Source: Saprospiraceae bacterium (GTDB taxonomy: Bacteria > Bacteroidota > Bacteroidia > Chitinophagales > Saprospiraceae). From it: a stretch of 64,000 bases of DNA. Below are positions 44,348-53,595 of the stretch, piece after piece (positions within the stretch are counted from its first letter, which is position 1; every line of letters starts with the position of its first letter). The stretch lies in assembly GCA_021738725.1 (NCBI GenBank), contig JAIPBE010000003.1, forward strand, positions 1 to 64,000. The letters are read 5' to 3'. The translations under genes were made by a program, and so were the position numbers. The notes beneath the pieces are model-generated. The model had not been told where the DNA came from, did no database searches, and saw only the letters and a program-made list of their open reading frames with translations.

Positions 44348-45349
44348 TTATTTGGTTTGCTGCAATTGGGCCAGAGCTTTTTTCGCCCTCTCCATAGAGG
44401 GATCCAGTACCAAGGCCTGTTTGTAATCAGATATGGCACCATTCAAGTCGCCCAGTTGTTCCAACACATTTCCTCTGGCAAAATAGGCGAGTGAACGAGT
44501 GGGATCGACCTTCAACGCCAGGTCAAATTGCTTTCTGGCATCCTGCAGGCTGTCCATTTCCAAATAGATCAAACCCGAATTATAGATCGCATCCGCATAT
44601 TGAGGATTGCGCAATACCAGATCACGGTAAACATCCAATGCATCCTGATATCGACCCTGATCCTGTAAATACTCCGCCAGTGCATGACGTGCATGATCAC
44701 TGGTCGAATCCAGACGAACGGCCGTCTCAAAATAGCGCAAGGCTAGTGGTTTCTTCTCCTGGCTCAACAGTTTACCACATTCGATCCAGGCATCAATGAG
44801 ATCCGGATCTTGCTCCGTCGCCTCCTGAAATCGTTTGATCGCTTGCACATTGTTCCCCTCCTCCCGATGGATCATTCCCGCCCAAAAGAGGCCTTCTGCA
44901 TTCTGCGGATCCAGGGTCATAATGCGGGCTAATGTTTCTTTTGCGGGGTCGTAGAATTTCAGAATGAATTGGAATTCGACCAACTTCAACAACGTGGGAA
45001 TGCGATTTGGAAAGCGCTCAACCGCACTATAGAGCGTATTGATCGCCATTCGGGAATCATAGTAGTCCAGATAGACATCGGCCAGCAAGTGATAGCTCTC
45101 AATGTCCATACTATCCAGAGTCAGCACCCGCTTGAGATCCAGAATCGCCTGGTCATATGCTTCCCGGTCGGCATAAGCGACAGCCCGTTGGCGATACAAG
45201 CGATGGTCTTCAGGATGCTCCTGAATGGACATGGTGATCTGGTCGATATCCGGATAACCGGTCAGCGATACTGTAGTATCGGTAGAATCAGAGGATTGAC
45301 AGCCGGCGATGAGGATGGTCATCGCCAGCAAGACAGGATAGATGCGCAT
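44348..45349 (-). CDS. TPR lipoprotein
   Basis: A 333-residue protein with a lipoprotein signal (MRIYPVLLAMTILIAGCQ; C17 after the lipobox LIAG) and about seven TPR units, for example AYADREAYDQAILDLKRVLTLD and AIYNSGLIYLEMDSLQDARK. It is probably membrane-anchored and exposed to the periplasm, as a scaffold. It starts only seven bases from a consensus promoter box, so its message may begin at or next to the start codon. The TlpA-like gene follows three bases after its stop. Confidence 0.87.
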   Translation of the reverse strand: MRIYPVLLAMTILIAGCQSSDSTDTTVSLTGYPDIDQITMSIQEHPEDHRLYRQRAVAYADREAYDQAILDLKRVLTLDSMDIESYHLLADVYLDYYDSRMAINTLYSAVERFPNRIPTLLKLVEFQFILKFYDPAKETLARIMTLDPQNAEGLFWAGMIHREEGNNVQAIKRFQEATEQDPDLIDAWIECGKLLSQEKKPLALRYFETAVRLDSTSDHARHALAEYLQDQGRYQDALDVYRDLVLRNPQYADAIYNSGLIYLEMDSLQDARKQFDLALKVDPTRSLAYFARGNVLEQLGDLNGAISDYKQALVLDPSMERAKKALAQLQQTK

Positions 45350-45355
45350 ATGTTA

Positions 45356-45363
45356 CAAAAATA
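45356..45363 (-). promoter_or_regulatory. TPR lipoprotein promoter -7 box
   Basis: On the minus strand TATTTTTG fits TAnnTTTG. Only six bases separate it from the ATG at 45349, which predicts a leaderless or nearly leaderless transcript. Confidence 0.55.
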
Positions 45364-45510
45364 GACCTTTTGCAAGATCCTAGTATTTCTATCACCAATC
45401 CTCATTTTGAAACAGATATCCGTTGAATTGACCGGATATGGCCAAAAACAGAGGCAATGAGGCAGCGAATGCTAGTCTCATTCCGTTAAACGCAGTACCT
45501 TGTCTATGGT

Positions 45511-46062
45511 ATGGATGTTTCTCTTCATCTGTCTGTAGACGAGCCCGATCTGATCGCCGCTTGTGTCCGGCAAGAGCGCTGGGCACAGCAGCGGGTGTAT
45601 GAGGAATATTACGGCAAAATGATGAGCGTATGCCTTCGTTATGCCAGTTTGGAAGACGAAGCACTGGATATGTTACACGAAGGCTTTATCAAAGTCTTCC
45701 GGTATATCTCCAGATACAAGCCAGGGACTTCCCTTCAGGCCTGGATCCGGACCATTGTCGTCAACACCTGTATCGATCATTATCGTCGGAACAATCGACG
45801 GCGGACAGATGACCTGGACCAGATCCAGACCCTGTCCAACGGAGACACCTCGGCGCTGGATATGATCTCTGCTGAAGAGATCCTGACTCTGGTACGGGAA
45901 TTGTCACCAGCTTATCGGATGGTGTTCAACCTGTATATCCTCGAAGGATATTCCCATAAGGAGATCGCCGAAATGTTGGATATTACGGAGAGCACCTCTC
46001 GGTCCAATCTGGTGAAAGCCCGATTGAAATTGCAGGATGCGATTAAAAAGAAATGGCATTGA
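45511..46062 (+). CDS. ECF-type RNA polymerase sigma factor
   Basis: A 183-residue sigma-70 family factor of the extracytoplasmic function class. Region 2 covers about residues 28-98, with LDMLHEGFIKVFRYISRY as the -10 contact and core-binding part, and region 4 spans about 125-178, with the helix-turn-helix in YSHKEIAEMLDITESTSRSNLVKAR. The gene overlaps the next one as TGATG, so the two are likely coupled. ECF factors usually pair with an anti-sigma, and the following membrane protein fills that position. The upstream TACCTTG at 45496 is a weak promoter match. Confidence 0.93.
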   Translation: MDVSLHLSVDEPDLIAACVRQERWAQQRVYEEYYGKMMSVCLRYASLEDEALDMLHEGFIKVFRYISRYKPGTSLQAWIRTIVVNTCIDHYRRNNRRRTDDLDQIQTLSNGDTSALDMISAEEILTLVRELSPAYRMVFNLYILEGYSHKEIAEMLDITESTSRSNLVKARLKLQDAIKKKWH

Positions 46063-47471
46063 TGAAGAACTTTGACCGCTGGATAAAAAGTGAATTGGAC
46101 CAACATGAGGCATCCCGCCCGGATGCTGCCTGGGACCAGTTTGCCTCCAAGCTGGAACATGCCGAAGTTCAGAGTACCCAGAATGCTCAATTCGACCGCG
46201 AACTGAAGACCAAACTCGAACAATTTCAGGCCCAGTACGAACCATCCCACTGGCAGTTGTTCCGCCAGACGTTGGAAAGACAGGCCCGTCAGCGGGCAGA
46301 TATGCTTCGACTCAAAGTGGTTGAAGCAGCCCTCTTTCTGCTCATTCTGCTCACCCTGTGGAATCTGAACGGCCCGGAATACCGACCCGGTACCACTCAT
46401 TTCCCCATCGCCAGTTTGCCGGACACCCATCTGATCCTACCGGAAACCACCCAGGCACTTCAACAAGAAATGGTTTCTGTAGATCCTTTGCACAGTTCTT
46501 CAGCGCAATCGCCATCCCAACCATCTGCTGCCCTGGCTGATCGAGCGCCGGTCCGCATGACCGCTCCGCTACAAGTCATCCAAGCCTTCCACCCTGTAAT
46601 AGAGATAGAGAGTTCTCCGGTCACTTCCAGACAGGATCTGGAGTCAATGAACACGAAAGCTGGTGATCCGGTATGGATTGATCGGCAGATAGAATCCGGG
46701 GTAGAACACCTCGCAGCCAACCAACCCCAGCTTGAACGAGAGCCCAGCGTTGATTTATTGACACTTCCAGTTTCTACGAAGCCGAATATTCGACACTGTG
46801 TGAGTATGGGTATCAATGGCGACATCAACTATGTCATGACGCCTTATGATCAATTACTGGTAAAAAAAGGATATGATCAGTTGGTCTCCGGTTATGGCGC
46901 CACGATGGGCTATTCGCTCGAAGGACCTCGATGGGGTCTCCGGACTTCATTGACCTACCATCGCAAATACTATTTGCCAAAACCGTACACAGAGGTTTTT
47001 GACGGAGATATCCAACGGGGGTATTTCAGTGAAACCTTGCGGGATATCGAACTCAATTTGTTGAGCCTTTCTGTCTTGGCACAGCGGACTTTTGTCCGAG
47101 TCAATCGGTGGCACGCCTATGGCTTGATCGGCGGTACTGCCCACCTGGCGTTTCAGGCCAACTACGACAGAAAGCTATCATATACCCCTGGAGCGGACCC
47201 GAATCCGAATGGCATAACACCTGAACCCACTACAGAATCCAAAACAAGCCTGAAACGGTATGCAGATGGATTTTTCGAAGGGGGAAGCCTGGCCGAAAAC
47301 TCCTATCTGACCGTCGACCTGGGAGTCGGTTTGGAACGACACTTGACAGGTCGTACCAACCTTTTTATAGAACCTGTTTACCAACACAACCCGTTCCAGA
47401 AATCACTGGGACCCAATAAGGACAGGATCAATACCCTAAGTATCTCCGTCGGCGCAAGGATCAACCTCTAG
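46062..47471 (+). CDS. Membrane protein coupled to sigma factor, with barrel-like end
   Basis: A 469-residue protein. Residues 1-80 are charged and helical and probably cytosolic (SELDQHEASRPDAAWDQF, a pattern repeated as LEQFQAQYEPSHWQLF). One membrane helix follows near 85-103 (VEAALFLLILLTLWNLNG), then a serine- and proline-rich linker. From about 245 to the end the sequence alternates like an outer-membrane beta-barrel (VSMGINGDINYVM, LRTSLTYHRKYYL) and ends in SVGARINL, a barrel-type terminal strand. The first part could act as an anti-sigma factor by position. The combination of an inner-membrane helix with a barrel-like domain is odd. The ATG overlapping the sigma-factor stop is chosen over the track start nine bases upstream. 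Confidence 0.7.
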   Translation: MKNFDRWIKSELDQHEASRPDAAWDQFASKLEHAEVQSTQNAQFDRELKTKLEQFQAQYEPSHWQLFRQTLERQARQRADMLRLKVVEAALFLLILLTLWNLNGPEYRPGTTHFPIASLPDTHLILPETTQALQQEMVSVDPLHSSSAQSPSQPSAALADRAPVRMTAPLQVIQAFHPVIEIESSPVTSRQDLESMNTKAGDPVWIDRQIESGVEHLAANQPQLEREPSVDLLTLPVSTKPNIRHCVSMGINGDINYVMTPYDQLLVKKGYDQLVSGYGATMGYSLEGPRWGLRTSLTYHRKYYLPKPYTEVFDGDIQRGYFSETLRDIELNLLSLSVLAQRTFVRVNRWHAYGLIGGTAHLAFQANYDRKLSYTPGADPNPNGITPEPTTESKTSLKRYADGFFEGGSLAENSYLTVDLGVGLERHLTGRTNLFIEPVYQHNPFQKSLGPNKDRINTLSISVGARINL

Positions 47472-47494
47472 GGATCGGATCCACTCCCATTGCC

Positions 47495-47502
47495 TACCTT
47501 TG
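47495..47502 (+). promoter_or_regulatory. purD promoter -7 box
   Basis: TACCTTTG fits TAnnTTTG and lies ten bases before the purD ATG, predicting a very short leader. Confidence 0.65.
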
Positions 47503-47512
47503 ACAAAAAGTT

Positions 47513-48787
47513 ATGAAGGTCCTTCTGCTCGGTAGTGGTGGGCGAGAGCATGCCCTCGCCTGGAAGATTTCTGCCAGTCCTTCCTGTACAGAACTCTACA
47601 TTGCTCCCGGAAATCCGGGAACTGCACAATGCGGTCAGAATGTCTCCCTCAGTCCCCTTGATTTTGAGGCTGTAGCTACCTTTTGTGTGTCCAAACAAAT
47701 CGATCTCGTCCTGATAGGACCGGAAGAACCTTTGGTCAAAGGAATCACTGACTTTCTGCGATGGGACCCTGCCCTGGCCAATTTGATCATTTGTGGACCC
47801 GATGCCGCAGGCGCTTGCCTGGAAGGAAGCAAGGCATTTGCCAAAGCATTCATGTCAGAATTTGACATTCCCACTGCCCGGTATGGGGAATTCAACCGGG
47901 ATCAGGAAACAGAGGCCATTCAATTTTTGGACTCATTTACCCCCCCGTACGTTATCAAAGCCGACGGTCTGGCAGCAGGCAAGGGTGTCCTGATCTGTGC
48001 CCAAAAAGAAGAAGCGGCGGCTGCCATTTCAGGTATGTTCGCCGGTGAATTCGGTGAAGCGGGTCATACCATCGTACTCGAAGAATTCCTGGATGGGATC
48101 GAGTTTTCCGTTTTTGCCCTGACTGACGGAAAACATGCCTGCCTTCTTCCCATCGCCAAGGATTACAAACGGATCGGAGACGGTGATACCGGACCGAACA
48201 CCGGTGGGATGGGCGCTGTCAGTCCGGTTCCTTTCGTAGATGAGTCCCTGTTGGAAAAAGTACGTACACGAATCGTCACACCCACCGTCCAGGGACTGGT
48301 AGCAAGAGGCATCGTCTACCAGGGCTTTTTGTTTATCGGTCTTATCCTTGTCAAAGGGGAACCCTATGTGATCGAATACAATTGCCGAATGGGTGATCCG
48401 GAAACCGAGGTGGTCATGCCCCGACTGAAGACCGACTTGCTCGAATTGATGGTTGCCATGCATGAACAGCGATTGGATAAGATGCAGATCGAGATGGACC
48501 CCCGTACAGCCATGACCGTTATGCTTGTTTCAGGAGGGTACCCTGGATCCTATAAAAAGGGAATGACCATTGAGGGATCCACAATCGAAACCCCATTGGA
48601 TACAATGGTCTTTCACGCAGGTACGCGGATGGATGAGAGAAGACTGGTAACCAATGGCGGACGGGTCCTGGCCTGCACTGCATATGGGCAGAATCTGGAG
48701 CATGCCCGCAGAAGTGCGTATGAACTGGTGAAGAAGATCAGTTTTGACCAGATGAACTATCGCAACGATATTGGATCGGACCTCTAA
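47513..48787 (+). CDS. purD: Phosphoribosylamine-glycine ligase
   Basis: A 424-residue ATP-grasp ligase that joins glycine to phosphoribosylamine in the second step of purine synthesis. The N-terminal domain begins MKVLLLGSGGREHALAWKI. The ATP-grasp core has VIKADGLAAGKGVLIC and the C-terminal catalytic part NTGGMGAVSPVP and EYNCRMGDPETEVVMPRL. Full length for the monofunctional enzyme. Its TAA stop overlaps the start of murF-alr (TAATG), so the two genes are translationally coupled despite unrelated pathways. Confidence 0.97.
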   Translation: MKVLLLGSGGREHALAWKISASPSCTELYIAPGNPGTAQCGQNVSLSPLDFEAVATFCVSKQIDLVLIGPEEPLVKGITDFLRWDPALANLIICGPDAAGACLEGSKAFAKAFMSEFDIPTARYGEFNRDQETEAIQFLDSFTPPYVIKADGLAAGKGVLICAQKEEAAAAISGMFAGEFGEAGHTIVLEEFLDGIEFSVFALTDGKHACLLPIAKDYKRIGDGDTGPNTGGMGAVSPVPFVDESLLEKVRTRIVTPTVQGLVARGIVYQGFLFIGLILVKGEPYVIEYNCRMGDPETEVVMPRLKTDLLELMVAMHEQRLDKMQIEMDPRTAMTVMLVSGGYPGSYKKGMTIEGSTIETPLDTMVFHAGTRMDERRLVTNGGRVLACTAYGQNLEHARRSAYELVKKISFDQMNYRNDIGSDL

Positions 48788-51243
48788 TGGAACGCGTACT
48801 GGACAGTGGACATATTTCCAATGGTCAGTGGTTGCCTGCCGCGCCGGAACGACTTGTTTTCAGCCGGGTGTCAACTGACAGCAGGACCTTATTCCAACCT
48901 GCCACCACCTTATTCTTTTGCCTGAGAGGACCTCGACATGATGGGCATCTCTACCAACAGGAAGCCTGGGAAAAAGGGGTCCGGCATTTTGTTGTGGACA
49001 CCATTCCTGAGAACCCGCAACCGGATACGGCCTATTTGTTGGTTGAGGATACGCTGCATGCCTTACAGCAAATGGCGAAGGGCCATCGGGAACAATTCCA
49101 TTACCCCGTCATTGGCATCACAGGAAGCAACGGCAAAACCACGGTCAAAGAATGGCTTTACCATGTGCTGAAAGAGGAGGAAGGCATCATTCGCAGTCCC
49201 CGCAGTTTTAACAGTCAGATCGGGGTACCCCTTTCACTGACCATGATGGGTCCTGAACATCAACGCGCCCTGATCGAAGCCGGGATTTCCAGACCTGGCG
49301 AAATGATCAAACTGGAAGCATTGATCCAACCGGATATGGGTATCCTCACCAGCCTGGGCAGTGCGCATGATGAAGGATTTTCAGATCTGGAAAGCAAGCT
49401 GCAGGAGAAACTGATCCTGTTTAAAAACAGCACCACCCTGATCGTGCCCGCAGCCATCCTGAAAGAATATCCGGCATCCTTTTCCACCCTTTCAGCTCGA
49501 TTGGTCACCTGGTCCACATCCGGACCAGCTGATCTCCAAATTTTCAGCAGGAGGGATCTGGAACATCGTCAAGAGGTCACGTTCCGATATCATGAACGAG
49601 ATAACAAGGTCATCATTCCACAAAGTGACGATGCATCTTTTGCCAATGCGATGACCTGTCTGCTCACCGCCCTGACCTGCGGAAGGGACATGAAACAGAT
49701 CTGCGATCGAATCCAAACCCTGTCTGGATTGTCCATGCGTCTTGAATCGAGAGAGGGATGGAATGGAAATCTGATCATCAATGACTACTACAATGCTGAT
49801 CTGGAGGGCGTTCGCATTGCCTTGTCCTTCCTGCATCAACGGCGTGGCAATCGTTCTGCGTGGATCATTCTTTCCGATCTGGATGATACCGGGCTGCGGA
49901 CATTTGAACTGGTACAACGCATTGCCGTGCTGTTGCAGGATACACCGTTCCAGCGTCTATCCTGTATTGGCAGTCAGGGGCCAGAGTTGATCCGTGAATT
50001 GGGTAACCCCCTGGAAGCTACCTGGTATCCGGATGTGCGAACATTTCTGGAGAACAATGATTTCCAATCCGTTCGAGACACTGCCATTCTGATCAAAGGC
50101 GCACGCCGATTCGCCCTGGAAGAGATCAGTCGAACACTGACGCGATTCGTCCACCGTACAAGGCTGGAGGTCAATCTGACCGCTCTGTCCAACAATCTGA
50201 AAGCATATGCAGAGCAATTGCGCCCGACCACCAAGATCATGGTCATGGTCAAAGCTTCGGCTTATGGGAGTGGTAGTGCAGACATTGCCCGGTTATTGGA
50301 CTTCCAGAAAGTGCATTACCTCGGAGTCGCCTACGCGGATGAAGGCGTTGAGTTGAGACAAGCGGGGCTTCAGTTGCCCATCATCGTCATGAATCCGGAT
50401 GAATCGAGCTTTGCCAGCATCATGCAGCATCGTCTTGAACCGGAGATCCATTCCATCGATCAGCTCCGACAGTTTATAAACTTCCTGAGCCCTGCAGATC
50501 CGGTGACACCGATCCATCTCAAGATCGAAACCGGCATGCATCGACTCGGCCTCACAGAATATGATCTCCCAGTGCTTATTGACCTGCTTTCCGGCCTGGA
50601 CCAGATCTATGTTTCTTCGTGCTTTTCCCATTTGTCCGCCAGTGAAAACAAAGAGCACGACGCATTCACACACCAACAAACTGCTCACTTTTTACGGTTC
50701 ACCGACCAGTTGTTCAAGGTCCTGGGATATTCGCCTATGCGCCATATCCTGAATTCAGCGGGAATCCTCCGTTTCCCGGAGTATCAATTTGAGATGGTCC
50801 GTCTGGGAATCGGCCTGTATGGGCTGGAACCATCTCCGACTGGATCCTATCAATCCGCCCTGACACTAAAGACACACATCGCCCGTATTCACCAGGTCCC
50901 TGCAGGTGATTCTGTAGGTTATGGAAGGAAAGGGAGTTCCTCGACTGAACGAACCATCGCTACGTTGGGTATCGGTTATGCAGATGGATTGCTCCGTCTG
51001 GCTGGTGAAGGACGGTTTTCTGTACAGATTCACGGGCAGTTGGCACCTACTGTCGGGGCCATATGCATGGATATGTGCATGGTCGATATCAGCCACATCC
51101 CGCACGTATATGCTGGCGATGAAGCCATTCTGTTTGATGAACACTACCCTATCAGCCATTTGGCTAAAAGCTTGCAAACCATCCCATATGAGGTTTTGAC
51201 CAACATTTCGTCACGTGTGAATCGTATCTACTATCACGAATAG
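48787..51243 (+). CDS. MurF-alanine racemase fusion
   Basis: An 818-residue bifunctional enzyme. Residues 1-450 are MurF, which adds D-Ala-D-Ala to the UDP-MurNAc tripeptide; the ATP site is GITGSNGKTTVKEW at about 110-123. Residues 455-818 are alanine racemase, a PLP enzyme that supplies D-alanine; the PLP lysine is K489 in MVKASAYGSG and the opposing tyrosine is Y712 in SVGYGRKG. The fusion makes D-alanine next to the enzyme that consumes its dipeptide, and is standard in Bacteroidota. A Ddl ligase must be elsewhere. Some MurF residues differ (SISRPGEM in place of the usual GASKPGEI), so its activity should be tested by alignment. The start overlaps purD. Confidence 0.93.
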   Translation: MERVLDSGHISNGQWLPAAPERLVFSRVSTDSRTLFQPATTLFFCLRGPRHDGHLYQQEAWEKGVRHFVVDTIPENPQPDTAYLLVEDTLHALQQMAKGHREQFHYPVIGITGSNGKTTVKEWLYHVLKEEEGIIRSPRSFNSQIGVPLSLTMMGPEHQRALIEAGISRPGEMIKLEALIQPDMGILTSLGSAHDEGFSDLESKLQEKLILFKNSTTLIVPAAILKEYPASFSTLSARLVTWSTSGPADLQIFSRRDLEHRQEVTFRYHERDNKVIIPQSDDASFANAMTCLLTALTCGRDMKQICDRIQTLSGLSMRLESREGWNGNLIINDYYNADLEGVRIALSFLHQRRGNRSAWIILSDLDDTGLRTFELVQRIAVLLQDTPFQRLSCIGSQGPELIRELGNPLEATWYPDVRTFLENNDFQSVRDTAILIKGARRFALEEISRTLTRFVHRTRLEVNLTALSNNLKAYAEQLRPTTKIMVMVKASAYGSGSADIARLLDFQKVHYLGVAYADEGVELRQAGLQLPIIVMNPDESSFASIMQHRLEPEIHSIDQLRQFINFLSPADPVTPIHLKIETGMHRLGLTEYDLPVLIDLLSGLDQIYVSSCFSHLSASENKEHDAFTHQQTAHFLRFTDQLFKVLGYSPMRHILNSAGILRFPEYQFEMVRLGIGLYGLEPSPTGSYQSALTLKTHIARIHQVPAGDSVGYGRKGSSSTERTIATLGIGYADGLLRLAGEGRFSVQIHGQLAPTVGAICMDMCMVDISHIPHVYAGDEAILFDEHYPISHLAKSLQTIPYEVLTNISSRVNRIYYHE

Positions 51244-51571
51244 TGAGATACCAAACAATCATAACGCTGGAATACATCTCTGCACAAGACAATTTCAAAG
51301 GTGATCAAATGAGACTCATCTACTCAGAATATTTGCATGTCCTTGCGAAAGGTATACTCGATAGCCCTGCGACCCTTCAGGTATGAGCGATGTCGCATGT
51401 AGGTTATATACAGGTAAATGACTGATATACAATGAGATATTGCATTGGCAGCCTGAAGATAAAAGCTTATAAATCGCCATTTGGCCAATAAGGCGAGTTG
51501 ACCGCCATACGCAGCAGTGTAAATACAACGTTATCGAGGCTAAAATTGTCGTGTCAGCAGGGCACATTTCG
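51244..51571. other. Gene-free interval before the PPIase cluster
   Basis: About 330 bases with no credible ORF. The minus-strand frame at 51316-51675 overlaps the next gene's start and looks like chance. I see no strong hairpin after murF-alr, so read-through into this gap cannot be excluded. Confidence 0.45.
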
Positions 51572-51579
51572 TACTTTTG
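51572..51579 (+). promoter_or_regulatory. PPIase cluster promoter -7 box
   Basis: TACTTTTG fits TAnnTTTG and lies 34 bases before the first gene's ATG at 51613. It probably drives all three chaperone genes. Confidence 0.6.
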
Positions 51580-51612
51580 CCGCTTGTCTGTTCGAACAAA
51601 ACCGTAGTTATC

Positions 51613-53595
51613 ATGAAACACATTCGGATTGCCCTTTTGGGGCTCCTTTTTCTTGGCCAAATGGTCAGCGTGCAAGCTCAGAGTCAGCCGGATCCCATCC
51701 TTTTCAGTGTTGACAATGACCAGGTCCCTGTCAGTGAATTCGTGTATATCTATACCAAGACGAATGGCCAGAAAGCCGATTTCGGCAGACCCTCACTTTC
51801 GGAGTATCTGGACCTCTACAAAAAGTTTAAAATGAAGGTTCGCAGAGCTCGGGAAATGAAGTTGGACACTATCCCTTCTCTGAAAAATGAACTGGCAGGA
51901 TATCGCAAACAATTGGCCAGCAACTATCTGATCGATAAGGAGGTGACCAACCAATTAATCCAGGAAGCCTACACGCGGACTCAAGAAGATGTCCGAATTA
52001 GCCACATTCTGGTCAAGCTGGATGCAAATGCCAGCCCTGAGGACACCATCATCGCCAGAAAGAAGATCATGGAAGCCCAGAAAATGCTGGCTTCAGGCAA
52101 GAACTTCCTGGAAGTCTGCCGGACATTCAGCGAAGACGAAACCACTGCCAGCAACGGCGGAGATCTCGGCTTCTGGACGGCCCTGTTCCCATCCGGATTT
52201 TACAGCATGGAGACAGCGGCCTATCAAACACCCGTTGGGAAGGTCAGCGGTGTGATCCGCACCAAATTGGGGTACCATCTGATCAGAGTCACAGAACGCC
52301 GACCTGCACGCGGTGAGATCGAAGTGGCCCATATTCTGGTCCGCAAGATCAAAGGCGACCATTCTGCCGATGCCCGTACCAAGATCGACAGTATCTATTA
52401 TGCCCTGAAGGCCGGTGCTTCATTTGAGGATTTGGCCAAGGAATTTTCCGAGGACAAGTTGTCCGCATCCAAGGGCGGTAATATTGGCTTCTTTGGCATC
52501 AACCGGTACGAGTCCGCTTTCGAGGAGGCTGCTTTCGGACTATTTGAGGACGGATCCTATACTAAACCATTTGAAACATCCAGTGGCTATCATATTGTCA
52601 AGCGTATCAGCAAACGGGGTGTCGATGCAGAAGACCTTGCCAAGCGCCGGTTGGAACCATTGGTCAAGCGCGATGAACGATTTGAGTTGGCAAAGACCAG
52701 CATGATCGAAAAGATCAAGTCCGAGATCGGGGTACAGGTGCAGCTGGATGTCCTGAACAAGTATACCCAAATGCAAAATGACTCCTTCTATACTTTTTTG
52801 TGGCGCCCATCTTCTGGCCGACTGAGCACAAAAACTATTCTGAAACTGGGCAAATCCAGAGAAATCCCAGTCTCAGAATTCGAGGATTTTCTCCTTAAAA
52901 ACGCGGGAAAACGAGTCAATCAAAAGCGCAGCAATGACCTGGTATCCGGTATCCATGTATTGTTTGATGAATTCACCAAGGATGAGTGTATCAAATACGA
53001 AGAGTCTCAGCTGGAAGACAAGTATCCGGATTTCAAAGCGCTGATGCGTGAATATGAGGAAGGCATTCTCCTATTTGAAGCCACCAAGCGGGTGGTCTGG
53101 GATCGTGCCGGTCAGGATACAATCGGACTGGAGAAATACTTCGCTAATGAGGCTAAGGACCGATATCAATGGGGAGAAAGAGCCCGGGTGACATACTATA
53201 CAGTAAAAAGCAGTGATATCAATCTTCTCGAGGACGTCCGCAAGTATACGAAAGGCCAATCCAGCGAGAAGGTTTTGAAGAAGTTCAACAAAGGCAATGA
53301 GCCAGTTGTAAGTGCTCGTGAACTTATCTATGAGCACGGTAAAAACCCGGCGGTAGATGAAATGGTCTGGGAGCCAGGCTCACTTTCCTATAATGAAGAG
53401 GACAAGCGTTCGAAAGGTTGGAACTTCATGAAGATCGAAGAGGTCCTTCCGCCTGCCCCGAAAACACTGGACGAAGCACGTGGTTATGTGATCGCTGATT
53501 ATCAGGATAAATTGGAGAAGGACTGGATCCTCGAATTGAAGGCACGTTATAATGTGAATGTCAATCAGCAGGTCTTTGAATCCCTGATCAAGTGA
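51613..53595 (+). CDS. Periplasmic foldase with two parvulin domains
   Basis: A 660-residue exported peptidyl-prolyl isomerase. A signal peptide (MKHIRIALLGLLFLGQMVSVQA) is followed by a helical region and two parvulin domains, at about 125-225 (VRISHILVKLDANASP, NGGDLGFWTALF) and 233-335 (EVAHILVRKIKG, SKGGNIGFFGINRYESAFEEAAF). The last 300 residues are a chaperone-like region of unknown structure. The track's start is 36 bases upstream and overlaps the promoter box, so the ATG at 51613 is preferred. The family helps outer-membrane proteins fold on their way to the BAM complex. The next gene overlaps its stop by four bases. Confidence 0.9.
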   Translation: MKHIRIALLGLLFLGQMVSVQAQSQPDPILFSVDNDQVPVSEFVYIYTKTNGQKADFGRPSLSEYLDLYKKFKMKVRRAREMKLDTIPSLKNELAGYRKQLASNYLIDKEVTNQLIQEAYTRTQEDVRISHILVKLDANASPEDTIIARKKIMEAQKMLASGKNFLEVCRTFSEDETTASNGGDLGFWTALFPSGFYSMETAAYQTPVGKVSGVIRTKLGYHLIRVTERRPARGEIEVAHILVRKIKGDHSADARTKIDSIYYALKAGASFEDLAKEFSEDKLSASKGGNIGFFGINRYESAFEEAAFGLFEDGSYTKPFETSSGYHIVKRISKRGVDAEDLAKRRLEPLVKRDERFELAKTSMIEKIKSEIGVQVQLDVLNKYTQMQNDSFYTFLWRPSSGRLSTKTILKLGKSREIPVSEFEDFLLKNAGKRVNQKRSNDLVSGIHVLFDEFTKDECIKYEESQLEDKYPDFKALMREYEEGILLFEATKRVVWDRAGQDTIGLEKYFANEAKDRYQWGERARVTYYTVKSSDINLLEDVRKYTKGQSSEKVLKKFNKGNEPVVSARELIYEHGKNPAVDEMVWEPGSLSYNEEDKRSKGWNFMKIEEVLPPAPKTLDEARGYVIADYQDKLEKDWILELKARYNVNVNQQVFESLIK

